64,000 nucleotides of DNA from NCBI GenBank assembly GCA_958295665.1, contig OY282558.1:116674838-116738837 (forward strand), given 5' to 3'. The translations under genes and the position numbers were made by a program. This document shows, piece after piece, positions 39,355 through 49,479 of this stretch. Position 1 is the stretch's first letter. Every line of letters starts with the position of its first letter. The notes under the pieces are model-generated. The model had not been told where the DNA came from, did no database searches, and was given only the letters and a program-made list of their open reading frames with translations. Source of the DNA: Tipula vernalis. Lineage: Eukaryota; Arthropoda; Insecta; Diptera; Tipulidae.

Positions 39355-39731
39355 ATGGATAGCTTGAGAAAACAGAGAGCAATAATTAAAGGGTCAATGA
39401 CGAAGTTGGTCACATACGTGAAGAACAATATGGAGCAAGCTAGTCTAAACGACATGTTTATTAAGCAAGGGGGAGTACAAAAATTACTGATTGAATTTCA
39501 AAATATGGAAAGGGAGATGTTTGGCCTATAATATAATTACTATAAGACAATTATTATTTAGTTCTCGCAGGTCTCAGTGCTGTATCACGCAAGCGTAGTC
39601 TAGCTTAACATAAGCTAGCACCACTGGATAATTCAATGAACACGTCGCAGCTGCATGCTATCGAAGTTCGCCTACCTAAATTAAATATCCCAATTTTTCA
39701 CGGTGATTATAGGGAGTGGCAATCATTCTTT

Positions 39732-39830
<99 letters not shown>

Positions 39831-41262
39831 CTCCACGATCCATGAAAGAGGAAATTTAGCCGCAGCACAAAAGTTCCAATGCCTGACTGGTTCATTGAAG
39901 GGCGAACCATTGTCACTCATCCGCCATCTCCCAGTAACTAATGCCAATTATAATGAAGCGTTCCAGAAGCAGGTACAAAGATACGACAGGAAGCGTAACA
40001 CAGTCAATGCCTTTATCAAAAAATACATGGAACAGCCAAATATATTGCAGTCAATCTCTGCAAATATTACAAAGTTAACGGATACATTCGATGAAACAAT
40101 TAGAGGGCTAAAATCGTTAGGTGCAGATGCCGAAAAGAGAGATCCATGGTTGATTTATATTCCACTGAATAAGCTTGACAACGAACCAGATCACTATGGG
40201 CACAGGAGACAGCTGAGAGTGAATTTCCTATGTTTGAAGAGCTGCTTGCATTTCTTGGTAAGCGTATTGATGTGATTGAATCTTTAAAGGGCTTTACAAT
40301 GAAAGGTATTCCAAGTCGACAACCAGTTGCACGTGCGTATCAAGTGGCTACTTCTACAGGATCAACTAGTAAATGTCCAATATGCAAAGCAGATGAACAT
40401 CGCATATACGAATGCCATGCATATAAGAATATATCTTCGGAGCAAAGGTCGGAAGTAGCACAAACCAACAACAAATGCTTCAATTGTTGTTGCTTCAATT
40501 GTCGATCAAGGGCCAGGTGTCAGTACTGCCAAAGGAGGCATCACACATCACTACATGGTTCATCAGACGAAAATAAAGCGTCGAAATTCGGTCACTCAGC
40601 GAAGGCTCAAGTTCACAATATTGAATTATCAACTAATGAAGAAGAAAACAAATCCTGCGATGTTTCCGGGACCAATACGTACGTAACCATCTCTGCAACT
40701 TCTTATGCTATACTACCAACCGCATTGGTCAAAGTCAAAAACAGCCCCGGGCAGTTCCAGATATATAGAGCATTATTGGACTCCAAATCACCGCATCCCA
40801 GGCATCCTTTATATCTGAAAGGAAATCTCGAACGTGAAAATGCCCGAACTCTAGTTAAAGGATTGGGCGAGACGGGTATGGGAACAACAGAGCTAACAAT
40901 AGCTTAAGTCGATGGTGCAACAAACTTAACGACACAGGCGTACATTATTCCGAAGGTATATCCGTTACAGCGAACCAGTACAATATAAGCAAAGGAGATT
41001 TCAAATGCTGAATGAGCTAGAGCGAGCTGATCCAAAATTTAATAAGAGAGGTCCAATTGACCTATTATTAGGAGTGGATATATTGTTCAAGACACTTAAA
41101 TCGAAGCATTTGATTCTAGAGAGTGGATTAACAGCAGTTCGTACCTCTTTTGGTTGGGTTGTGGCCGGCAAAAGTGTAGATACGAAACCAATAAATATAG
41201 ATATACGAGAGGCACGCAATTGCCAGCAACATTTATTCAGAAAGAACAGGCGGTGTCAATAA
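39355..41262 (+). pseudogene. BEL/Pao gag-protease remnant, interrupted by (TA)n
   Basis: The gag N-terminus starts at ATG 39355 (MDSLRKQRAIIKGSMTKL) and stops near 39530. From 39636, RLPKLNIPIFHGDYREWQSF is the BEL gag (DUF1759) signature. A 92-bp (TA)n array then breaks the text before RGNLAAAQKFQCLTGSLKGE and YDRKRNTVNAFIKKYMEQPN. The frame shifts near 40230 to a zinc-knuckle region (CPICKADEHRIYEC, then a shortened second knuckle, RARCQYCQRRHHTSLHG). The protease active-site region is ALLDSKS near 40780 instead of ALLDTAS. A last piece (41005-41262) has RGPIDLLLGVDILF and FGWVVAGKS. It differs from the intact BEL element at 50.6-57.4 kb, so it is a separate, older family. RT and integrase are absent. 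Confidence 0.88.
39735..39827. repeat. (TA)n array inside BEL gag
   Basis: About 92 bp of alternating TA between the codons for WQSFFD and the continuation of gag. The gag frame resumes downstream. Confidence 0.97.
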
Positions 41263-41877
41263 TTTTCCGATGTTGGGGGCAATCAGTGTGATCGGCGGTA
41301 TAGTAGGAAAATCACTTGTAAATTTAATAAAAAAATTGTGTTTTGGCCAAATCATACGGCCATAAATTCTTAGTTCCACCTGGTTGGGAAATGCCACCGA
41401 CGTAATTTCGTATCGAAAGTTTTAACAAGTACGAGTCGATTGAAGATGCTCGCAGTATTTTTTGTAACTATTTTTGTAGTGTAGGTGTAATGTTTCGAAT
41501 TTTGGCAAAAAAATTTGAAATCAAATTGAAAACAGAAATAAACCCAAAATCTAATTTATCGTCCAAATGATGGTAGGGTATGTTAAATTTGCTCATATGT
41601 ATGTAATACAAATTATAGTATTTAACGTGGTTTACTTTACAATATTAATAATTACAAAATTATAAAATCGAACAACAAAAAAATGAATAAAATAATTTAT
41701 TTCTTTAAACACTTCTGTATAGTTTCCACAAAATAAATACATTTTGTATGAAATGAATACCTTGTTACGGGTAAAAATAAAAATAATATTTTTCGGGATG
41801 GAGTGTTATTTTCTTTGTACTTATATTTTCGTGCTGTAAGGCTTTTTTTTGATAAATGTAGCGAGGATACATATAAT
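41263..41877. other. Non-coding stretch
   Basis: Between the BEL gag remnant and the Penelope RT remnant. No domain, LTR pair or repeat was recognised. Confidence 0.35.
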
Positions 41878-42116
41878 TATTTTGAAAAGGTTTTTTCCTG
41901 GATGGTTTTTCGGGCCAAGTTCACATCGGTTTGACCTGCGAAGAATTTATAGTGGAATGCCAAGTAAGAACTTTGAAGTTGTGATTATTGTTGTTTTTTG
42001 GTGATGGTGATTTTAAGAAAATTGTTCTGGTTATTGTCTTCCGTTTCTAAAGTAAATTTGATGTTTGGATGGAGGTTATTTATGTAATTGTGTAATATTT
42101 TTAGTTGCCTTATAGT

Positions 42117-42128
42117 ACCGGTGAATAT
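42117..42128 (+). repeat. Target-site duplication of the LINE, left copy
   Basis: accggtgaatat directly before the poly-T (the reverse of the LINE poly-A tail). The same 12 bp recur at 46899-46910. Confidence 0.9.
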
Positions 42129-42282
42129 TTTTTTTTTTTTTTAAAAACATCTTTATTGATATGGCTACTACAATCTTAAACATTATTAATTCATTAGTAA
42201 GGTTGACATTAGTACTTATGAGATAAGCATAAACTTGTGTGGGTCTGCTGGACCAGTATCCAGTTCCCTTAAGATATAATAT

Positions 42283-44943
42283 TCATACGGTTAGCTCATG
42301 TGGTTTGATTCGTTTGAGCCGCCTTATTTCGTTTGTACTGTCCAGTAGTTGTACGGCCTCAACGTTGGTGTGGTTAAGAAGCCTCTTCTCATGTTTAATG
42401 GCACATTCGCGGATGACGTCGTCTATCAATTGTATTTTTAGATCATTGTGTATTTCTCTGTTAGTCACAAATCGGTAAGCGTTGGTGACCATTCGAAGAA
42501 ATTTATTTTGGCTACGTTGTATAATGTCTCTATTGGATTTATGAGTACAACCCCATAGCTGCGCACCATACATCCATATTGGTTTGAAGATAGTCTGGTA
42601 GACTAGTCTTTTGCAATACAGGTTCATTTTGGAATGATGCCCAATTAACCAGTACATTTGACGTTGTTTTAATCGTATCTGTTCAGCTTTTTGTCTCACA
42701 TGATGTTTCCAGTTGAGCCTTGAATCTAAATGCAGACCAAGGTATTTAGCCGATTCAGCCTGCGGCACTTGCACCCCATTGAGGTATATGTGTAGACTGT
42801 TATTTTTGTGTCGGAGCGAAAATGTCACATGGGTTGATTTGAGCTCATTAAGCACTATTTTCCAGTCAATTGTCCATTTAGTAACGTCGTTCATTGCTCG
42901 TTGAAGATTTTCCACTGCCCTTGGTTGTGATTCGTCTACTGACATAATTACAGTGTCGTCAGCGAACGTGCCGATGAATGTTTTATTCGTTGTAGGTATG
43001 TCCGCAGTGTAGATAAGGTAGAGGAGGGGTCCCAATACGCTTCCCTGCGGAACTCCCGCTAGAGTTGGATAAAAGTCAGAACATGTTTCTTCATGGATGA
43101 CTCTGAATTGGCGATCAGAGAGGTATGATTCAAGCAGCTGGCAATAGTTTTGTGGTAGCATTTTGCTCATCTTGAATGTCAATCCCTCGTGCCAAACCCT
43201 ATCAAAGGCCTGAGATACATCCAGAAATACGGCGGGGCAATATTTCTTTTTTTCTAACGCTTGCTCTGTTACCGTAGTTATTCGATGGACTTGATCTATT
43301 GTGGAGTGGTTATTCCTGAATCCAAATTGAAAATCAGGAACGTTTACCATTGGCTTTAGACGTTTTAGTAGTAGTTTTTCAAACAGCTTTGATAAGGTCG
43401 GAAGCAGTGAAATTGGTCTGTATGATGTTACTTCTTCATCTGGATTACCTGGTTTCTTCAACATAATTATTTGAGCCGTTTTGAAGCATTTGGGTATATA
43501 CTTCAATCTCATACAGGCAATAAATAAGTATGTGATCATGATGATTGCTTTGCGTGGAAGTTCCTTGAATAGACCCGGTGATATTTCATCAATTCCTGGT
43601 GCCTTTTTTTGACTATGACTTTTGTCGATTTCTTCGGCAATTTCCATTGGCGTGACCCTTTTAAAATCCTGATTTGGTTGATAGACAGGTGTTACGTCAA
43701 TGTTGGATTGAATGTCATGGGGTTGAAACACTGTTGCTAGGTATTGAGCAAAGAATTCCGCTTTTTCTTTGTCATGTCGAACCCAATTGCCTTGAGCATT
43801 TCTTATAGGTGGTACTCGAACTACAGGTCGTTTAAATTTTCTGGTTGCTTTCCATAACGAGTAGTCCTTATCCATTTCTGAACCTAGCCCGCTTAGGTAG
43901 TTGTCGAAGCAATCCTGTTTGAAGCTTTTGATTAGCCTATTGACTTTGTTACTTATTCGATTGAAGGTGGTTTTGTCAGCGGGATTTCTGGTGAGATGCC
44001 ATATTCTCCTTGCCTTTCTCCTTTCCTTGATTTGTTCCCTGATTTCAGCCGGGTATTTGACTTCAATCTCCGCTTTGTCCTTTAATTCTGGAGTAGCTAG
44101 ACTGGCGGCCATACGAGTGTATTCAATGAAATTGTTTGTTTGTTGTTCCAATTCTTCATTACTTTTAATACTAACTTTTAATTCAACTAGCTCTTCCAGT
44201 TTTTCTCTGAAGAGGTCCCAATCCGTGAATCTATTAGTAAGGTTTTGCTTCTTTTTTTTCTTGATGACTATAGCGCTTACTGACAACAGTACAGGAATGT
44301 GATCAGATGTTAAGTCGTTAATTCCTTCGACTATAGTGTAATTGGATGAAATACCTTTTATGATGAAGAAATCAAGCAAATCTGGTATTTTTCCTGCATC
44401 CGTTGGCCAATACGTTGGCCTCCTTGGAGACAGATATTCACATTTGTTTTTATGAATGGCATTGGACAAAGCATTTCCTTTCCCAGGAGAAATTAGCCTG
44501 GAACCCCAAGCTGTATGTTTTATATTATAGTCCCCTCCAATAATAAATCTTGGACCGAGCTTATTAAAGACGTTATTAAATTGTAACTTCGTTGGTGTAT
44601 GCCGTGGAGGATAGTATGCTGCCGCAATATTTAGATCTGCGCCATTATATTGGATTGAGATAACAGTTGCTTGCATGTAGCTTTCTCGAATATCCTCTTG
44701 TTGAATATGTTTGATATTATTTTTAATTAGTACAGCTGAACCACCTCTGGCTCTTTCACTAGGATGGGTTGTCCAGTAGGAATTAAATCCCTTTATTCTA
44801 AAAAAGCTTTTGTTGGAGAAGTGCGTTTCTGAAATAAGTGCAATATCTATGTTGTTTGTATGGAGAAATATTTCCAGTTCTTGGGCTCGTTGGTTGAGCC
44901 CATTAGCGTTCCAAGTTACAATGCATAGGAACGAGTTAATCAT
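42283..44943 (-). CDS. LINE ORF2: endonuclease and reverse transcriptase (Jockey-like)
   Basis: 886 codons. Residues 1-230 form an apurinic-type endonuclease: FLCIVTWNANGL, the glutamate in LISETHFSNKSFF, GGDYNIKHTAWGS near 134, and TSDHIPVLL near 213. This enzyme nicks the target. The RT follows from about residue 440: APGIDEISPGLFKELP, SYRPISLLPTLSKLFEKLLL, the first catalytic aspartate in AVFLDVSQAFDRVWHEG, GVPQGSVLGPLLYLIY near 625, and TFADDTVIM near 656. The thumb has AKYLGLHLDSRLNWKHH and MYGAQLWGC. There is no RNase H, as in Jockey-group elements. The ATG is chosen because it overlaps the ORF1 stop (ATGA), suggesting translation by termination-reinitiation. The length is normal for the family. 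Confidence 0.95.
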   Translation of the reverse strand: MINSFLCIVTWNANGLNQRAQELEIFLHTNNIDIALISETHFSNKSFFRIKGFNSYWTTHPSERARGGSAVLIKNNIKHIQQEDIRESYMQATVISIQYNGADLNIAAAYYPPRHTPTKLQFNNVFNKLGPRFIIGGDYNIKHTAWGSRLISPGKGNALSNAIHKNKCEYLSPRRPTYWPTDAGKIPDLLDFFIIKGISSNYTIVEGINDLTSDHIPVLLSVSAIVIKKKKKQNLTNRFTDWDLFREKLEELVELKVSIKSNEELEQQTNNFIEYTRMAASLATPELKDKAEIEVKYPAEIREQIKERRKARRIWHLTRNPADKTTFNRISNKVNRLIKSFKQDCFDNYLSGLGSEMDKDYSLWKATRKFKRPVVRVPPIRNAQGNWVRHDKEKAEFFAQYLATVFQPHDIQSNIDVTPVYQPNQDFKRVTPMEIAEEIDKSHSQKKAPGIDEISPGLFKELPRKAIIMITYLFIACMRLKYIPKCFKTAQIIMLKKPGNPDEEVTSYRPISLLPTLSKLFEKLLLKRLKPMVNVPDFQFGFRNNHSTIDQVHRITTVTEQALEKKKYCPAVFLDVSQAFDRVWHEGLTFKMSKMLPQNYCQLLESYLSDRQFRVIHEETCSDFYPTLAGVPQGSVLGPLLYLIYTADIPTTNKTFIGTFADDTVIMSVDESQPRAVENLQRAMNDVTKWTIDWKIVLNELKSTHVTFSLRHKNNSLHIYLNGVQVPQAESAKYLGLHLDSRLNWKHHVRQKAEQIRLKQRQMYWLIGHHSKMNLYCKRLVYQTIFKPIWMYGAQLWGCTHKSNRDIIQRSQNKFLRMVTNAYRFVTNREIHNDLKIQLIDDVIRECAIKHEKRLLNHTNVEAVQLLDSTNEIRRLKRIKPHELTV

Positions 44944-46682
44944 TTGTGTGTATGCTGACTTTTTTTGCTAGGCGGATAGAAATTAATTTCTAGTTTAGCC
45001 ACCCTTTCTGTTAAGTGACCAAGTGTCTGTTGAATTTGACTAAGCTTTTTAATAATTTCAAAGTTATTAGACTCGTTATTAACTTCTATATGTTTGTTGT
45101 TTTGGTTTGATTCATCAGCAGATAACTTGGTGATTTGCGCATAGGATAATCCAACTGTGGATGGTGTGATTGTTGTTTGTGGTTTAGCAGCTTTGGTTTG
45201 TAATCGCTGTACTACTCTTGTTCTATTATTCTGTTGACTTTTAATTTTGTTCTGATATACACAGCATCCTTTATAATTTGCAGTATGTCCTTGTTGTTGA
45301 CAAAGAGCACATGAAGGCGCGATATCTGGTTGTTTTTTACATTTTGTCGTGTGATGATCTCCAGCACATTTAACGCATTTGGTTTGACGATAGCAAAAAC
45401 TCTTGGTATGTCCAAGTTGTTGACAATTCGTACATTTTGGAATGTCCCTTGTCTTGTTAGGTGGCTCAATTTTAACTATACAGTACGCAAGTTTCTTGAT
45501 GTTGTATACTTCTTTATTGTTGTCTTTTTGTTTTAAGTCGATGTAAAACAATGGAAAGTGTTTCTTGTCTTTTACACCATTAGTTGTGACCATTTTGTAT
45601 ATGTTAGTAATACCTGCGACTTCATGTCCCAGTTTTTCTAAGTCTGCTTTAATTACATCGTGACTAATGGAAGATGGTAAGCCTCTGATAACTACTCTAT
45701 AAGCCTTTTCGCTCTTCAGCTGATAGGTGTGATATTCTATATTTTCGGATTGGTTGCTGGGTTCTTTTTTTAATTCTTCCAGTAATTTTTTGACATTTCT
45801 GTAATCATTTTCATTTTGAAATGTAATTTTAATCTCACTATTTGAAAGCGCCTTAAAATTAGTTAATTCACTAGTGGTTTTTATTACTTTTTGTCGAAAA
45901 AGTTCGAAATTTTTGATATTGCTCACGTTAATGGGTGGAGGCAGTGGTATTTTTGGGGTTTTCTGTTCAGTGTTATTGATCACAATTTGTGTAGTATTTT
46001 TTGGAGGAGTTTGCGTTTTTGTACGCCTGCGTTTCCTAGCATTTCTGTTATCAGCACCGGAAACTTCTTTTTCCAGTTCTTCCTCATCTGTGCAATAATC
46101 CTCTTGACTCAGAGCACTGAATCTATTATTCTGTTGAAAAACTGGAAATTGCCGCAGCAACCAGTTGGAATTATTTGAATGTTCATGTTGACTGGCTGAT
46201 GGCTGAATATGGTTTGAAGAAAGATTGTTAACTTGTGCTGAATCCTTAGCTATGCTATTTTTAACCTTTTCTTTTAGTGTAGAGTTTTCTCTCTTAAGTT
46301 TAGCAACTTCATTGCTCAGCTGCGCGATTAGTTTCTCCATTTTTTGAAATTTATTTAACAGCTCCTCGCTATTTATAATATTTGTTGATGCACTCGGCAT
46401 TTGTTCTGATAATGAAGTTACTTTTTCAGTGGAGATTGCGTTGTTTGCAAATATTTTTTTTATTGGTGATCTGATTGTAATGGAGCCCTTTGGGAATGAA
46501 AGTTCTTCCTCGTTACTCTTTTGAGCGTTGATATCGCTTAGCTTATTTTTGGTATCATTTGAATTATGTAGCAATGTTTGGTCCCCCCTAGAATCCATGG
46601 GACCGACCTCCGGAGAGAGTGGATTTTCCTGAACATCAGGTCTGCCACCTAGGGTATTCGTTTCCTTGTTTGTTTTATCCAT
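44940..46682 (-). CDS. LINE ORF1: Gag-like nucleic-acid-binding protein
   Basis: 580 codons. An acidic, low-complexity N-terminus is followed by a coiled coil around residues 110-145 (LLNKFQKMEKLIAQLSNEVA) and a basic patch ARKRRRTKTQ near 215. A domain near 315-400 (TYQLKSEKAYRVVIRGLPSS) resembles the region that precedes zinc knuckles in Jockey ORF1 proteins. Three CCHC knuckles follow from about residue 415: CTNCQQLGHTKSFC, CVKCAGDHHTTKC and CALCQQQGHTANYKGC. The protein should coat the element RNA and help deliver it to the nucleus. A last predicted helix (QIQQTLGHLTERVAKLEINF) closes it. It is upstream of, and overlaps by four bases, ORF2. Fully open, no frameshift. Confidence 0.93.
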   Translation of the reverse strand: MDKTNKETNTLGGRPDVQENPLSPEVGPMDSRGDQTLLHNSNDTKNKLSDINAQKSNEEELSFPKGSITIRSPIKKIFANNAISTEKVTSLSEQMPSASTNIINSEELLNKFQKMEKLIAQLSNEVAKLKRENSTLKEKVKNSIAKDSAQVNNLSSNHIQPSASQHEHSNNSNWLLRQFPVFQQNNRFSALSQEDYCTDEEELEKEVSGADNRNARKRRRTKTQTPPKNTTQIVINNTEQKTPKIPLPPPINVSNIKNFELFRQKVIKTTSELTNFKALSNSEIKITFQNENDYRNVKKLLEELKKEPSNQSENIEYHTYQLKSEKAYRVVIRGLPSSISHDVIKADLEKLGHEVAGITNIYKMVTTNGVKDKKHFPLFYIDLKQKDNNKEVYNIKKLAYCIVKIEPPNKTRDIPKCTNCQQLGHTKSFCYRQTKCVKCAGDHHTTKCKKQPDIAPSCALCQQQGHTANYKGCCVYQNKIKSQQNNRTRVVQRLQTKAAKPQTTITPSTVGLSYAQITKLSADESNQNNKHIEVNNESNNFEIIKKLSQIQQTLGHLTERVAKLEINFYPPSKKSQHTHK

Positions 46683-46898
46683 TGCTTTGGTTTTTATAGT
46701 GTTATTACACTCGCCTCTAGAAGTTCAGCCGTTGTGATACATTAAAAATGCAAAACAAACGTTGCCCAGGTGCTACCGCGTGGAGGTAAACTAGAGACAG
46801 TTGATGGTTTCTACATAGTTGCAACGTTGGAGTATAAACCAATTTATAATTGGCTATAAACGGTCAACGCCTACCCTATTGAATCCCACCCAGCACCC
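46683..46898 (-). promoter_or_regulatory. 5' untranslated region of the Jockey-like LINE
   Basis: About 215 bp between the right target duplication (46899-46910) and the ORF1 start. Jockey-type LINEs carry an internal promoter in this region. Specific elements were not identified here. Confidence 0.5.
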
Positions 46899-46910
46899 AC
46901 CGGTGAATAT
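46899..46910 (+). repeat. Target-site duplication of the LINE, right copy
   Basis: accggtgaatat, identical to 42117-42128. It lies at the cut end of the Penelope RT frame. Confidence 0.9.
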
Positions 46911-47365
46911 GTTACGTGTTTTCTTGAATTGTTCAGCTGGTTTAGAATGAACTTTTCTTCTAGGTTATTAACTAATATTCCAGCAAGTGTGCCTGATAAT
47001 GGATTGCCTTTGGGTAGACCCTCTGTTTTTTTGTAGTAATGGCGGTTGTATGTAAAATAATTCTGTAAAGTTATTACTATAATTATATTTATGGCTTGAA
47101 CTATTTCTGTTTTGTGAATCTTTTTGAGTGTCAATAACTGCGTGATGATGTCTATTGTTTCTTTGACCGGGATATTGCCATACATGTTTTTATTATCGAA
47201 CGGAGCTAAAAGAACAACTCGTGCTGTTTTGTAATTGATTAATGGTCTTATAGTTGTTCCTTCTTTGTGTATTTTAGGAAGACCTTTGAGTTTTGGTGGT
47301 GTGGGTTGAATCCTTTTTAATTCGAATTTGTTTCGTGTTTCGATTATTTTGTCGCTTTTGTTTAT

Positions 47366-47645
47366 TATGTTGTTGCCAAACTGGAAGAAATTTCACCACA
47401 AGATTTGTTGAACATATAAAACAAATAGGAAAACCCAACATAACATCTAACATCGCACAACATCTGACACAACAACAACACAATTTTTCCAGCTTTGATA
47501 ATAATGTATAAATTCTACACAGAATGCCCAAAGGTGAAAGATTGAACCAAGCTGAATAGTTGGAGATTTACAAACCTAGGCGCGATCCACAACTACGCAA
47601 TGACCCCGAATGCCTTTCAACGCAATGTATATGAGTTAATTATAA
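47366..47645 (+). pseudogene. Penelope-like GIY-YIG endonuclease fragment, opposite orientation
   Basis: On the plus strand CCQTGRNFTTRFVEHIKQIG, NITSNIAQHLTQQQHNF and, after a stop, MPKGERLNQAE and LEIYKPRRDP follow the C-terminal GIY-YIG nuclease of Penelope-like elements (QTGR, the R..EH motif, and the final E of the ILH...LN..E..EI block). The GIY-YIG tyrosines are not preserved. The RT part on the minus strand begins at 47345, so the two halves are head to head within about 20 bp. This is an inverted arrangement, not a continuous element. Confidence 0.75.
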
Positions 47646-47749
47646 ATAGGGCAAACATTCAAGTGTTTTATTTAATTTTATTTTTAAATTAAATATAAAA
47701 TTTATTAGCCATTTGGCTTGAATTTGGATTCAAAATTCAAATAATTAAT

Positions 47750-49000
47750 GTCAAAATCTCCACTTTTCCACTTACAATAGAAAACCACAACAATCAAACT
47801 GAAACTTTGAATTTGATGGCACAACTTACGGTGTATCGGTATAGAGAGATTTACCACCAAATAACGGAAAGTAATTTGAGGGATCAATTTGATGCTTTTC
47901 TAAAGGGAACTGCTTCCAATTAGTATTGGTGTTACCTTGTGCAAAATCAGTTGGCTGGTCGGAGCAACTTAAGGCTGCAACTATCCAAATATTTCAGATT
48001 AATTGATTCGAGCAAAGAAAAACCAGGTGAATCGTTTATTGAATTTTATAATGACATTAACTGTCGGATTTCGTGTCTCTATTCCTGATTCCGAATTTGG
48101 ACATCAACATTTTAATTCTTCTTTTAACCCAAATTTAACATCAGTTCCAATGTAAATTATTTCTTTCAAATTAACACGTTGCAACAAATTGTTTGAAAAA
48201 ATTTAAGAGGTTTTTATGCCTAATGGAAGCAACTTCATTTTTTTTTGTTTTTTTTTGTTTCGATTGCTTTGTTTCCATGTGTGCTTTTTCTTTTAATACT
48301 AAATTATTTATAAAATACTATAAATAAATAAATCAAAAAAAAATAAAAAATAAAAAAAAAAAATCCAACTTTAATCCAAATCTACCAAATATGAATCAAC
48401 AAGATCCGTTATACTCGTATTTGCTGGAATTGTTTTGATAAAGGTCACAGATTCTTGAAATGCGTTTAGATCAAAAGATTATTTAGTCATGGATGTGATA
48501 AAGATGGGGTGGCCAAAATATATTGTAAGAAGTGATGTTCTTTGAGAAATGGAAGTTTGCATAGTTAACCTGCTGCCATGGACAATCTTACATAAAATTT
48601 CAAAATTTAACGTTGAAAATGCTCAAATAGTTTTACCTTAAATTACAAATAAACTTTCGGATGCCGCTAAATTGTATTTGGCGATATTAGGCTTAACGTA
48701 AGGGGTTAATCCATTTAATTCTGAAACCTTACTTTCTGATTAAGTAGATGCTAATTTACCGTACGCCATAAACGGAGAATCATTCAAATGATTAATGGAT
48801 AGTAGTGTATTTATAACTGCTCTTGACTCTGGATGTGAAAAATATCTAAGCAATCCTTAAATCAAAATACGTAATATTTCTCCAGAAGTGAAAACAGCAT
48901 AAAAACAGCAGGTGGTCGAAAACAGAAAACCATGCAACAACTACTATACTAAGGTATAGATTTTTTAATATAATTCCAAAACATATCTCAGAATTGAATA
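47750..49000 (+). pseudogene. Gypsy-type gag and protease remnant
   Basis: The piece at 47800-48070 (ITESNLRDQFDAFLKGTASN, FRLIDSSKEKPGESFIEFYN) resembles the retrotransposon gag capsid region. Around 48410-48540, CWNCFDKGHRFLKC followed by CKKC matches a nucleocapsid zinc knuckle of insect LTR elements. At 48790-48900, VFITALDSGCEKYLSNP looks like a decayed retroviral-type protease. Stops break every part. Oligo-A stretches lie at 48300-48360. Family assignment is tentative. Confidence 0.6.
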
Positions 49001-49479
49001 TAGACTTCTCTAATTTTCATATTCTCACTCCCGATCAAAATTCTATAGTCTAGAATATATTGTTAAGTAATTTGGTTCATTTAGCATACAAGGTGTGGGC
49101 AAAACTTCTATCTTCTATCTTTCTGTCATTTGACTTTTGCGCGCGTTTCAAACAATGAACCGATTAATCGATCGGGTGATTCTACATGAATTACTCAATA
49201 TTTGATCAACATCTACTTTTGCTATCGCTTGTTTCACTTATCACTTGTTATAACCACTCACTAGCTAGATTTTATAATGTGTAATTTAATGCAATACTAG
49301 TACAACGCACGTAAGGCACGAAAATAATCAGCTTGATTCTTTTGCAATCTCAATATTGGGTTTGCAAAAGGGGGTTAACAAAACCCCAATATTGGATTTC
49401 TTCTGTCTTCAAGTGACTGTAATTTAAACATTTTAATTCTATCGACAAAACAAATGCGACTGCTGCATGGTAGACATTT

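Larger units (their letters stand above)
42129..46898 (-). mobile_element. Complete Jockey-like LINE, 4.77 kb, both ORFs open
   Basis: Bounded by the 12-bp duplication accggtgaatat. The 3' end carries an A-rich tail (poly-T at 42129-42142) preceded by AATAAA near 42152-42158. The 5' untranslated region is about 215 bp. ORF1 (46682-44940) and ORF2 (44943-42283) overlap by ATGA. No inactivating change is visible, so the copy could be recent and possibly mobile. It sits inside the Penelope RT remnant. Confidence 0.92.
41878..47345 (-). mobile_element. Penelope-like element (RT part) split by a LINE
   Basis: On the minus strand 47345-46899 encodes PTPPKLKGLPKIHKEGTTIR, YGNIPVKETIDIITQLLTL and TEGLPKGNPLSGTLAGILV, the order found in Penelope reverse transcriptases. 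An internal deletion joins INYKTARVVLLAPFDNK directly to the NIPVKETIDII motif. The reading resumes at 42128-41878 with IRQLKILHNYINNLHPNIKF and LAFHYKFFAGQTD, the palm/thumb part, ending at a TAA at 41878. The interval 42129-46898 is a Jockey-like LINE flanked by a 12-bp target duplication. The catalytic YVDD motif was not found. Confidence 0.85.
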
